Of a DNA stretch of 64,000 nt, positions 42,403 to 50,797 are shown one piece after another; the first letter of the stretch is position 1, and each line of letters begins with the position of its first letter. The stretch comes from Paraburkholderia franconis (GTDB taxonomy: Bacteria; Pseudomonadota; Gammaproteobacteria; Burkholderiales; Burkholderiaceae). The notes under the pieces were generated by a model. The model saw only the letters and a list, made by a program, of their open reading frames with translations, was not told the DNA's origin and did no database searches. The DNA lies in assembly GCF_009362735.1 (NCBI RefSeq), contig NZ_WHNP01000029.1, positions 1-64,000 on the forward strand, written 5' to 3'. A program made the position numbers and the translations under genes.

Positions 42403-43536
42403 GTGAAGAAAATTGCCCTCCCCTCGGTATCACTCTGCCTCGCAGCACTCGCATCACCCGTACACGCTCAAAGCACGGTTACGCTCTACGGCGTTATCGA
42501 TACGGGCCTCACGTACGTGCACAACTCTGGAGGACAGTCTACCCAGCTCGCACTTGGCGGCGGCGCCTTGTCCGGGTCCCGTTGGGGCCTTAAAGGAAGT
42601 GAAGACCTGGGCAACGGGCTGAAGGCTGTCTTCCGACTTGAGAACGGCTTTAATCCGACGACGGGAGCGCTTGGGCAAGGGAGTCGAATGTTCGGACGGC
42701 AAGCGTACGTTGGCCTTAGCGACGACAAATTCGGCACTTTGACGCTCGGTCGTCAATATGATCCAATCGTCGATCAGGTCCAACCCCTCACCGGCGATAA
42801 CTACTTCGGTGCCATCATCGCGACGCCGGGGGACTTCGACAACTACGACAACAGCATTCGCATCAACAATTCCGTGAAATGGGTCAGCCCATCGTGGAGT
42901 GGCCTGACGGTTGAAGCCCTCTATTCGTTCGGCGGCGTTGCCGGCTCGGTCGGGTCGGGGCAAACGTACAGCGCTTCGGTCGCATACAATACGGGTGCGT
43001 TTGGTATCGCTGCCGGTTACATGCACCTCGACTACGGCAACACTGGTCTCGTCAAGCGTCCTACCAGCTCAGCCGACTCGCTGTTTAATAGCTCTGTGAA
43101 CAGCGCCTACGCTTCTGCACGCTCCGTCAACAGCACTCGAGTGGCGGGGCAATACGTTCTCGGCAGCGTAACTCTAGGCGCCGGGTACAGCTTCACCCAG
43201 TACAATCCGGACGCGGCTTCAGCTTTCTTGACGGCCGAAAAGTACCAAAACGCTTCCGTGTTTGGTGTCTGGCAAGTCGCACCGACCTTTTTGCTTGGTG
43301 CCGGATATAACTACACGAAAACCAGCGGTGATTCGTCGGCGAAATATCATATGTTCACCGTCGGCGCCGATTACAACCTGAGCAAGCGCACTGACGTCTA
43401 TGCGGTCGCAGGTTACACACACGCTTCGGGCCAGAATGGTCTCGGTGAAGCCCAGGCCGTCGTTGGCTCATACGACATCGATTCTGGAAAAACGTCGCAA
43501 GCAATCACAGTCGTAGGGTTGCGCCACCGTTTCTGA
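42403..43536 (+). CDS. Gram-negative porin, close twin of the porin at 56706
   Basis: This 377-residue outer-membrane porin has a signal peptide (VKKIALPSVSLCLAALASPV-HA) and then QSTVTLYGVIDTGLTYVHNS. It contains SRWGLKGSEDLGNGLKAVFR, MFGRQAYVGLSDDKFGTLTL and a terminal phenylalanine (LRHRF). GTG at 42403 is preferred, since GGAGATTCGCCAA precedes it, the same leader as at the twin; a TTG at 42388 is unlikely. It is followed by a strong terminator. The role is likely uptake of the solute used by neighbouring genes. Confidence 0.93.
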   Translation: MKKIALPSVSLCLAALASPVHAQSTVTLYGVIDTGLTYVHNSGGQSTQLALGGGALSGSRWGLKGSEDLGNGLKAVFRLENGFNPTTGALGQGSRMFGRQAYVGLSDDKFGTLTLGRQYDPIVDQVQPLTGDNYFGAIIATPGDFDNYDNSIRINNSVKWVSPSWSGLTVEALYSFGGVAGSVGSGQTYSASVAYNTGAFGIAAGYMHLDYGNTGLVKRPTSSADSLFNSSVNSAYASARSVNSTRVAGQYVLGSVTLGAGYSFTQYNPDAASAFLTAEKYQNASVFGVWQVAPTFLLGAGYNYTKTSGDSSAKYHMFTVGADYNLSKRTDVYAVAGYTHASGQNGLGEAQAVVGSYDIDSGKTSQAITVVGLRHRF

Positions 43537-43577
43537 CCGGTTCGACTCACAGAATCTCCTGCCCGCATGGGGTGGTT

Positions 43578-43617
43578 GGCACACGCGGCTTTCATACCCG
43601 CTGCGTGTGCCCTTTTT
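43578..43617 (+). terminator. Rho-independent terminator of porin
   Basis: GGCACACGC (43578-43586) pairs with GCGTGTGCC (43603-43611), followed by C and five T. It lies 40 bases after the porin stop. A similar stem (GCACACG) ends the twin porin at 57905, suggesting common descent. Confidence 0.85.
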
Positions 43618-43877
43618 CATTACTTGCTTCCGCCGACCACCCGGTTCGTTGTGCTCGCCACGCCGCCGAAACCCAGCGTCCAGTAAAGAATGGCGGCCCT
43701 CAAGCTTCTAAAGACGCGAAGCCGGATTGCCGAACTTCGTATCTCCGACGCCAGATAGCCAGATAGAATGTTCCACAACCGCGCAAGAGGGTCCGCGCGA
43801 TATCGCTTACGCAACGATCCCCATCTCCCGCCCCTCTTCAGGTTGTACGTGTAACCCTCGCCTTTCGACTAGATCCA
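43618..43877. other. Gap before AllA-like paralogue 2
   Basis: No gene is recognised here. It must hold the promoter of the AllA-like gene, as a terminator precedes it. No obvious dyad was found. Confidence 0.3.
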
Positions 43878-44477
43878 ATGACCGTCCCCTTACTCACCAT
43901 CGAACGCTTAACATCCGATGCATTTTTACCCTATGGATGGGTACTGGGAGAGCCCCCCGGAGAACAAAGCGATGTACCGTACTTTGAAAGTAGTGCTTTG
44001 AAGCGCTGGCACGCCCATCTGTTCGAAACGGGGACGCCAAACGAAGTGGAAATCCTGTGGACCCGCATCGGCGACGATAACCCATTCGTTCGAACGCTGG
44101 AGACACGTCTGCTTACGCAAGAAGTTGTGGTGCCCCTGACAGCCCCACTGATTCAAATCGTCGCCGCTCCGTTGACGTCCCGACTTCCGGATATGCGCTC
44201 CCTTAGGGCATATGAGATTCCAGTCGGCCTGGGAACTTGTATCCGCCCAGGCTGTTGGCAAGCGACACGCGTGCTCGCAGGCAGGACAACAGCACTCATG
44301 CTTTCAAGTCGCTCCACAACCTTCGACCGTGTTGTCCATCTTCACACAGGAGCGCCGACGGCTGAAAGCTCAGAAATGCCCATCTGGCCACACAAGATTG
44401 CTACGCGTTCTCCTGCCGCCGAGGCTGAAGACGATCGCGCAGCAGCTTCCGTTTATGCGCTGATGTCGGCGTGGTAG
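43878..44477 (+). CDS. Ureidoglycolate lyase (AllA)-like protein, paralogue 2
   Basis: This 199-residue protein of PF04115 type starts MTVPLLTIERLTSDAF. Shared segments with the other copies include YGWVLGEP, TPNEVEILWTRIGDD, LTQEVVVPLTAPLIQIVA, IPVGLGTCIRPGCWQATR and RSTTFDRVVHLHTGAPTAES. The WH-P type active-site region of true AllA appears as CW-AT in paralogues 2 and 3. It is convergent with a LysR gene whose stop is 24 bases away. It precedes the D-amino-acid module. The substrate is unknown; a small carbamoyl or acyl derivative is possible. Confidence 0.75.
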   Translation: MTVPLLTIERLTSDAFLPYGWVLGEPPGEQSDVPYFESSALKRWHAHLFETGTPNEVEILWTRIGDDNPFVRTLETRLLTQEVVVPLTAPLIQIVAAPLTSRLPDMRSLRAYEIPVGLGTCIRPGCWQATRVLAGRTTALMLSSRSTTFDRVVHLHTGAPTAESSEMPIWPHKIATRSPAAEAEDDRAAASVYALMSAW

Positions 44478-44501
44478 GAGCGATGACTGGACAGGATCGC
44501 T

Positions 44502-45416
44502 CTAACGCCCGGGTGCAGCAACCGAAGGATCTGATTCGTCAATCAGGAGGTGGTCAACCAGGCGTTGGACTGATAGTGACAGCGGCTCATCCTTGACGCA
44601 GACGAACATTTGCCGCACAGCCCAGTCGTCCGAAAGGGGGATCAAGGTTAGGTTCAATCCCTGCCCAAAAGTTTGGGCCGCGATCTGAGGAAGTATGCCG
44701 ACCCCCATCCCGGCTTCGATCATCCTGCAAATGGCCTCAAAGCTTTTGACCTGGACACGTAACCGCAGTGCTTTACCTTCAATCGTTGCAGCTTCCTCGA
44801 GTAGAGTCAGCATGGCCGTGTTGCTTTCCAGGACGACAAGATCGTCGTCAAGAAGATCCGCCAGACGCAGATCCTTTGCTTTTGTATCGCGTGACCCAGG
44901 AAAGACCGCCACAAGCCGATCGACCTTGTATGGATAGCATCGTAGCCCGTCGACTGCGTGTCGTCCCGGAAACGCAACCCCCACGTCGACCGCCCCTTCG
45001 TGGAGGTCACGCATGATCTCAATACTTAGTCGCTCCTGAACTTCCACCTTGATCTCGGGACACTTCTTCGCGAATGAAGCAAGTCCGTATGGAAGATATT
45101 GACTTAGTGCTGACGTATTGGCGTGAATGCGCACAATGCCGCGTAGCCCCTTTGCATAGTCCGACAGGTCGGTCTTCAGGCGATCGGCTTCCCGCAGCAT
45201 CAGGCGAGCATGAAACGCGAGTGCCTCTCCGGCCGGCGTTGGTTCGGTTCCGCGAGGTGTGCGCACAAGCAATTTGACGGAAAACTGCTGCTCTAACAAT
45301 GCAATGCGTCTGCTTGCAGCGGATAAAGCGATGTGCGATTGCTCCGCCGCCTTGGAAAGGCTGCCGCTGTCAATCGTTCGAAGAAACAGGGAGAGGGAGA
45401 CCAAATCCGGCAACAT
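44502..45416 (-). CDS. LysR-family transcriptional regulator
   Basis: This 304-residue protein has a helix-turn-helix (SGSLSKAAEQSHIALSAASR, RIALLEQQFSVKLLVRTPRG) and an effector domain (GIVRIHANTSALSQYLPYGL, EGAVDVGVAFPG, MIEAGMGVGILPQIAA). It is divergent from dadA (45798), so it is a candidate regulator of the D-amino-acid module, and convergent with the AllA-like gene. Its C-terminal 40 residues are closely matched by a relic at 63020-63150, which lies in the same relation to AllA-like paralogue 3. Confidence 0.88.
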   Translation of the reverse strand: MLPDLVSLSLFLRTIDSGSLSKAAEQSHIALSAASRRIALLEQQFSVKLLVRTPRGTEPTPAGEALAFHARLMLREADRLKTDLSDYAKGLRGIVRIHANTSALSQYLPYGLASFAKKCPEIKVEVQERLSIEIMRDLHEGAVDVGVAFPGRHAVDGLRCYPYKVDRLVAVFPGSRDTKAKDLRLADLLDDDLVVLESNTAMLTLLEEAATIEGKALRLRVQVKSFEAICRMIEAGMGVGILPQIAAQTFGQGLNLTLIPLSDDWAVRQMFVCVKDEPLSLSVQRLVDHLLIDESDPSVAAPGR

Positions 45417-45797
45417 GTAGTTGAGTCCAAGTGAAGTCGTCGCACGGAACCGTGCTGAAGCGATGCGGCTTTCTGGCTTCTCACACTGGAGAGCGGCCTA
45501 GCCTAATACGCAAACTGAGGCGTCTATTCTATTCGCTTCCGGGAGTACAGCAGTCGCTTCATTACTGGCCACATTCGCAACGCGTCTACCAGCTTCCCGT
45601 AGTCGCGACCAACCAATGCGAACACACTTCTCTCACTCGCACTTCGCGCAGTCTATCAGGACATTCAACTAAATAAATCTCCAATTTCGTTGTTTAAAAC
45701 TGCGCAGTTGACGATACGATAGCAGCATCAACCAGATAGCTTGATTCTTGCAGTAATTAACAATCCTTATAGTAATTTGACGGTGGAGTGAGTCGAT
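45417..45797. promoter_or_regulatory. Divergent promoter region between LysR and dadA
   Basis: This region of about 380 bases is AT-rich toward dadA. A perfect 12-bp palindrome AACTGCGCAGTT lies at 45698-45709, about 90 bases before the dadA ATG, and is a candidate operator. GGTGGAG precedes the dadA start. No gene fits. Confidence 0.45.
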
Positions 45798-47090
45798 ATG
45801 CGAGTAGTCGTACTTGGGAGCGGCGTCGTTGGGGTAACGAGTGCGTACTATCTCGCGCGCGCCGGGCATGAAGTCGTCGTTATAGATCGCGAGAAAGGGC
45901 CCGCTCTTGAGACCAGCTTTGCTAATGCCGGTCAGATTTCTCCGGGCTATGCGGCGCCATGGGCTGCACCCGGTATTCCACTGAAAGCGATGAAGTGGAT
46001 GTTTCAGAAGCACGCCCCGCTGGCGATCCGCCCTGACGACGACAACAAGCAGTTCCAGCTTCAGTGGATGTGGCAGATGCTGCAGAACTGCAATGCGGAA
46101 CGATATGCGATCAACAAGAACCGAATGGTGCGGCTCGCTGAATATAGTCGCGACTGCCTGAAAGCATTGCGGGCAAGCACCGGCATTCAGTACGAAGGAC
46201 GTACAGGTGGGTTGACCCAGCTATTCCGCACGCAGCAGCAACTCGATGGCGCAGCCAAAGATATCGCGGTGCTGAAGGAAGCCAATGTGCCATACGAACT
46301 GCTGACGGGATCGGAAGTAGCACGCGCCGAGCCTGCGCTCGCCGCGACCTCACACAAGCTGACAGGTGGATTGCGTCTTCCCGGCGACGAGACAGGTGAC
46401 TGCCAGCTGTTTACAACTCGTCTCGCAAGCCTGGCGGAAGCGGAAGGTGTCAGTTTCCGATACAACACGCAGGTAGACGGACTTGTGGTCGAGGGTGGCA
46501 AGGTCATGGGCGTGCGGCACGGGGCGAAACTCGTACACGCCGATGCATATGTCGTTGCGTTCGGCTCCTATTCCACGAACTTTCTCTCCGGCATCGTCAA
46601 GATACCCGTCTATCCGCTCAAGGGATATTCAATCACCGCACCCATCCTCGACAAAGCGTGCGCGCCTGTCTCAACGGTACTGGACGAGACGTACAAAATC
46701 GCGATCACGCGTTTTGACGACCGCATCCGCGTCGGAGGAATGGCAGAGATCGTCGGGTTTGACAAGCGTCTGCGCGAAGCACGTCGCGACACACTCGAGA
46801 TGTGCGTAAACGACCTATTCCCAGGCGGTGGCGACACGGCAAACGCCTCGTTCTGGACGGGCCTCCGACCCATGACCCCAGACGGCACCCCGATCGTCGG
46901 CAATACTGCGCTGCCGAATCTTTACCTCAACACCGGACATGGGACACTCGGATGGACAATGTCCTGTGGTTCTGCGCAACTACTTGCGGACCTGATCTCC
47001 GGCAACAAACCGACAATCCGTTACGACGACCTGAATGTCTTCCGGTACATGGACGAAAAGCCGGTCCCCGCCGGCTTCCAGTTCAGCTGA
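45798..47090 (+). CDS. dadA: D-amino-acid dehydrogenase small subunit
   Basis: This 430-residue FAD enzyme of the DadA type has an N-terminal dinucleotide-binding fold (VVVLGSGVVGVTSAYYLARA then HEVVVID). Family hallmarks are SFANAGQISPGYAAPWAAPG, KGYSITAPI, GMAEIVGFD, WTGLRPMTPDGTPIVG and LYLNTGHGTLGWTMSCGSAQ. It oxidises D-alanine and other D-amino acids to 2-oxo acids plus ammonia, passing electrons to the membrane quinone pool. It is followed after 118 bases by alanine racemase, the classical dad arrangement. GGAG lies 12 bases before the ATG. Confidence 0.95.
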   Translation: MRVVVLGSGVVGVTSAYYLARAGHEVVVIDREKGPALETSFANAGQISPGYAAPWAAPGIPLKAMKWMFQKHAPLAIRPDDDNKQFQLQWMWQMLQNCNAERYAINKNRMVRLAEYSRDCLKALRASTGIQYEGRTGGLTQLFRTQQQLDGAAKDIAVLKEANVPYELLTGSEVARAEPALAATSHKLTGGLRLPGDETGDCQLFTTRLASLAEAEGVSFRYNTQVDGLVVEGGKVMGVRHGAKLVHADAYVVAFGSYSTNFLSGIVKIPVYPLKGYSITAPILDKACAPVSTVLDETYKIAITRFDDRIRVGGMAEIVGFDKRLREARRDTLEMCVNDLFPGGGDTANASFWTGLRPMTPDGTPIVGNTALPNLYLNTGHGTLGWTMSCGSAQLLADLISGNKPTIRYDDLNVFRYMDEKPVPAGFQFS

Positions 47091-47208
47091 GCGCCGTTGT
47101 CGACATCGCGAATCACCGAATGCCGGCAGAGCAACACATTCACATCTCGACCGAAGTACAACGGAACGCAATTCTCATTGCAGGTTGCGTCCCGCAAATG
47201 AGGAAGTT

Positions 47209-48297
47209 ATGCCGCGCCCGATCACCGCATATATACACCCTGAAGCTGTCAGACATAATCTCCAGATTGCCCGGCAGAAAGCATCCGGATCGCGTGTCTG
47301 GGCGGTCGTCAAGGCGAATGCCTATGGACACGGCATCGAACGCATCTATCCAGCCCTTGATGCAGCAGATGGCATCGCACTTCTCGATCTCGACGAAGCA
47401 GTACGCGTTCGCGAACTGGGCTGGGAGAAGCCGATTCTCCTCTTGGAGGGTATTTTCAAGCAGAATGATGTAAAGACGGCTGAAGTATTTGGCTTGACTG
47501 TGGCAGTACACTGCGACGAGCAACTTGAACTCATCGCGGCAGCCAATCCAGCCCGTTGCATCGACATTAACCTGAAGATGAACTCAGGCATGAATCGCCT
47601 CGGATACACACCCCAAGAATTTGGCAGAGCGTGGCAGCGCGCGCGCACATCCGACGGAGTCGGTGCTATCACGCTGATGAGTCACTTTGCGAACGCCGAC
47701 GAGGGCGAAGTCGACTGGCAGATGGATCGCTTCGACGCGGCAACGAAAGACATCCCAGGCGATCGTAGTCTGTCAAACTCCGCCGGTGTGCTGTGGCACA
47801 AGCGAGCACATCGCGAGTGGGTCAGGCCTGGGATCGTTCTTTATGGCGGATCACCCTCAGGCCGTGCGTGTGACATCGCGGAGGTTCCGTTGCGCGCCTC
47901 CATGACATTGTCCAGTGAAATTATCGGTATTCAGACAATGCAAGCCAATGATACGGTTGGCTATGCACGAACATTCACGGCCGACCGTGAAATGCGCATC
48001 GGTGTCGTCGCGTGCGGATATGCCGACGGATATCCTCGACACGCGCCAACCGGTACACCCATCGCTGTGGACGGAATATTGACACGCACAGTTGGCAGAG
48101 TATCGATGGATATGCTAACCATCGACCTCACCCCGTGTCCGTCCGCGACCATCGGTTCTAAAGTCGAGCTTTGGGGTGAACGAGTGAAGATTGACGACGT
48201 AGCTTCGTCCGCCGGCACGATCGGCTATGAACTTATGTGCGCGTTGGCCCCTCGTGTCCCGGTGTCCGTCGACAGCCAGGACCTGCGATTCCTGTAG
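47209..48297 (+). CDS. alr: Alanine racemase (catabolic type)
   Basis: This 362-residue fold type III PLP enzyme has the PLP lysine Lys35 in WAVVKANAYGHG and the second catalytic base Tyr in TVGYARTF. NMLTID-type C-terminal segment VSMDMLTIDL and the N-terminal barrel are complete. It interconverts L- and D-alanine, so L-alanine can feed DadA. ATG at 47209 is preceded by GAGGAAG; longer starts overlap dadA and lack homology. Because of its position behind dadA it is the catabolic racemase (DadX role). Confidence 0.93.
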   Translation: MPRPITAYIHPEAVRHNLQIARQKASGSRVWAVVKANAYGHGIERIYPALDAADGIALLDLDEAVRVRELGWEKPILLLEGIFKQNDVKTAEVFGLTVAVHCDEQLELIAAANPARCIDINLKMNSGMNRLGYTPQEFGRAWQRARTSDGVGAITLMSHFANADEGEVDWQMDRFDAATKDIPGDRSLSNSAGVLWHKRAHREWVRPGIVLYGGSPSGRACDIAEVPLRASMTLSSEIIGIQTMQANDTVGYARTFTADREMRIGVVACGYADGYPRHAPTGTPIAVDGILTRTVGRVSMDMLTIDLTPCPSATIGSKVELWGERVKIDDVASSAGTIGYELMCALAPRVPVSVDSQDLRFL

Positions 48298-48421
48298 GAG
48301 GCGTGCGTGTCCTGGCGGCAGCGGGCGGCACAAGAGTTCGGAACACGATCAAATGGGCGATAGACATAACGTGTCGTAAATTGAGCCTCTGTCATCACGC
48401 AACTTTTCCTTTCACCTCGAC

Positions 48422-48916
48422 ATGGCATTACGCGTTCGAAGCATCCCGCAAAGGGGGCATGGCACGCTTTCCACTGCTGCCCTTATTGATTTATCGCTTC
48501 GCAATCACCTTTGCCTCAGTACATTGCGGACCGAGCATGGCGCCGCATTCCATCTGGGAACAATCGTTCGCACGATGTTTGCATCGTTTTTTCTGTTCGA
48601 CGCCGGCTACGGTGACGAGAATGTGTTGATATATTCTGAAGTGGATCTCATGTTGAGTGAGCTTGCAACGTCCGCGAAGCTTGACGCTCACTACAGTTTG
48701 GGAGCACATGCGGAGGAGCCTACCGCTCGACTGCTCGCGGTCTACGATAATCAACTTCAGACGGCCCCGCTCGTTGAATTGGTCGCGGCACATCAGCGTG
48801 CCGAACGCAACTTCCATGCTTCTCCGGAAGAGCGACTATCTATCCCAACACTAATTCAACGATCCAAACGAAGAAGAACGGAGATGCGTCGCATGCAGTC
48901 GACAATCATCTCGTAG
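48422..48916 (+). CDS. Conserved-type hypothetical protein
   Basis: This 164-residue protein is not assigned to a known function. The middle (FLFDAGYGDENVLIYSEVDL, KLDAHYSLGAHAEEPTARLL, TAPLVELVAAHQRAERNFHA) reads like a real soluble, mainly helical protein with normal codon use, and resembles small hypothetical proteins of Burkholderia. A tail of basic residues (RSKRRRTEMRRMQ) ends it. It is downstream of the racemase gene on the same strand and upstream of a terminator, so it may be expressed. No membrane segment or signal peptide is clear. The start is uncertain. Confidence 0.5.
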   Translation: MALRVRSIPQRGHGTLSTAALIDLSLRNHLCLSTLRTEHGAAFHLGTIVRTMFASFFLFDAGYGDENVLIYSEVDLMLSELATSAKLDAHYSLGAHAEEPTARLLAVYDNQLQTAPLVELVAAHQRAERNFHASPEERLSIPTLIQRSKRRRTEMRRMQSTIIS

Positions 48917-48976
48917 TTTCACGAACCCTTTTTCGTCCTTCAGCAGTTGTCTCCTCTCTGCGGTCCACGAGAGTTT

Positions 48977-49016
48977 AGGGGCGTCGCGATTACCCATCGC
49001 TTCGCCCCTCTTTTTT
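48977..49016 (+). terminator. Rho-independent terminator
   Basis: AGGGGCG (48977-48983) pairs with CGCCCCT (49003-49009), with an inner GCGA/TCGC stem, then C and six T. It ends the plus-strand unit dadA-alr-hypothetical and lies about 65 bases before the end of the minus-strand permease gene. Confidence 0.85.
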
Positions 49017-49081
49017 AAGAATACTCGTGATCACGAAAGCGAGATCTTGCAGTGAAGATCTCTTTCGTTGCGGGCCATATA

Positions 49082-50473
49082 TTAGTTGAGCACCTTGATC
49101 GTCTGCGGTCGACTCTTTTTCACCTTCCGCCAGCGATACATGACGGCCAACCCACCGAACCACGCGGGCATTACACTAAGTGCCTCCGCGGTATCGGGCT
49201 CAAGCGCGAGAAGATAGATCATGAACGCAAAGAAGCCGAGACAAGCCCAAGCCATCAAACGACCACCCGGCATCTTGAAGGCGGACTCACGGTGGAGTTG
49301 TGGATCTCGGCTCCGATAACGCAGATAGGCAACCAGAATCATGCCCCATACAAAGATGTAGAGAATTGCGGAAACTGTCGTTAAGACCGTAAAAGCGCCC
49401 ATAACCTCAGGCATGAAATGAATCACGGATAATCCGGCAAGCATGCAGGCGCAAGAAAAGAGTAGCCCACGAACCGGAACCGACGAGCGCGAGAGTTTCA
49501 TAAAGTATTTTGACCCGTGCTGGCCGGCTGCTAGTCCGAAAAGCATCCGACTGGTGGCGAAGACACCACTGTTCGCAGCAGACATAGCCGACGAGATGAC
49601 GACTAGGTTGATGACTCCCGCTGCCGCCGGGAATCCTGCCAGTAAGAACAGCTGCACAAACGGGCTTTTGTTTGCGGCGATCGCCGGCCACGAGGATACA
49701 GAGATAATGCACGCCAGCGAAAGTACGTAGAAAAATATCACTCGGAGGGGAACAGCATTGATCGCACGTGGAAGCGTGCGGCCGGGATCACGCGTTTCGG
49801 CTGCAGTAGTGCCAATTAGCTCGATACCACCGAAGGAGAAAATAGCGATCTGAAAACCTGCGAAAAAACCCGACGCACCGAATGGAAAGACAACTCCTGG
49901 ATCAACGACGTGGGTCAGCGACGCACGAACGCCGGTAGGAGCAACATAGCCGCTCCCGACCATCACAACACCCGCCACGATTAGCGCAGTGATAGCAAGC
50001 ACCTTGATGAGGGCAAACCAGAACTCAAGTTCGCCGAACAGTTGGACAGCCACTAGGTTTAGGGTAAGAAGCGTAGCGAGTACGACCAGTGCTGGAAGCC
50101 ACAACGGTAGATCCGGAAACCAGAAGCGCAGATAGCCGCCGATCACCGTACAGTCTGCAATGGCTACGACAACCCAAGTCATCCAGTATGACCAACCGAT
50201 AAAATACCCGGCCCACGGCCCGATGTAATGGCTGCAAAAGTCAGAAAAGGATTTGAACTGCAGGTTGGAGAGCAGAATCTCTCCCATCGCCCGCATTGTA
50301 AAGAAAAGGAAGAAGCCAATAACCATGTACGTGAGCAAGATTGACGTCCCAGATACACTGATCGTCTTTCCTGCCCCCATGAATAGCCCTGTTCCAATTG
50401 CCCCGCCAATGGACATTAATTGAATATGTCGATTTCCGAGGCCGCGGTGCAACGCGCCATGCTCACTTTTCAT
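49082..50473 (-). CDS. cycA: Amino-acid permease, CycA-like (APC family), copy 2
   Basis: This 463-residue permease has about 12 membrane segments. It contains RGLGNRHIQLMSIGGAIGTG, LFMGAGKTISVSGTSILLTY, GELEFWFALIKVLAITALIV and IFSFGGIELIGTTAAETRDP. It belongs to the D-alanine/D-serine/glycine transporter type, and its place next to dadA and alr supports D-alanine uptake. CCGGAG precedes the ATG. It is convergent with the dadA-alr unit. Similar throughout to the permease at 23057. Confidence 0.9.
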   Translation of the reverse strand: MKSEHGALHRGLGNRHIQLMSIGGAIGTGLFMGAGKTISVSGTSILLTYMVIGFFLFFTMRAMGEILLSNLQFKSFSDFCSHYIGPWAGYFIGWSYWMTWVVVAIADCTVIGGYLRFWFPDLPLWLPALVVLATLLTLNLVAVQLFGELEFWFALIKVLAITALIVAGVVMVGSGYVAPTGVRASLTHVVDPGVVFPFGASGFFAGFQIAIFSFGGIELIGTTAAETRDPGRTLPRAINAVPLRVIFFYVLSLACIISVSSWPAIAANKSPFVQLFLLAGFPAAAGVINLVVISSAMSAANSGVFATSRMLFGLAAGQHGSKYFMKLSRSSVPVRGLLFSCACMLAGLSVIHFMPEVMGAFTVLTTVSAILYIFVWGMILVAYLRYRSRDPQLHRESAFKMPGGRLMAWACLGFFAFMIYLLALEPDTAEALSVMPAWFGGLAVMYRWRKVKKSRPQTIKVLN

Positions 50474-50797
50474 ATGCCGTCTCCGGATAATTATTTTGCA
50501 GATGGGCGAGCGCGCTCGGCCGAAGAGTGCACAGCGCGTGCAGCCTTATCGCGCGTCCGCCAAATTTCATCGCCGGTTGGCGTGTGAATGAGCTCACCGA
50601 GCTCTGTCGACTGAGAAGCCTGGTTTGCGTAGCGAATCTCTCCGCACGCGGCAGAACTGCTAGCCAGTCATCGTTCCATCAACGACCGCAGTTGCTCTAT
50701 TTCGTCGCGGCGATGTTCGCTGAGCCCGTGAAATGTGCCTCGAATGGGTGCCAGGATCATCGCGGCGATCTTTCAAATTGAGGAAGGGTTGCTTGCC
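50474..50797. other. Gap between CycA-like and GMC genes
   Basis: These 324 bases hold no supportable gene. The promoter of the minus-strand permease is expected near 50480-50560. No terminator with a T-run for the GMC gene was seen. Confidence 0.3.
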
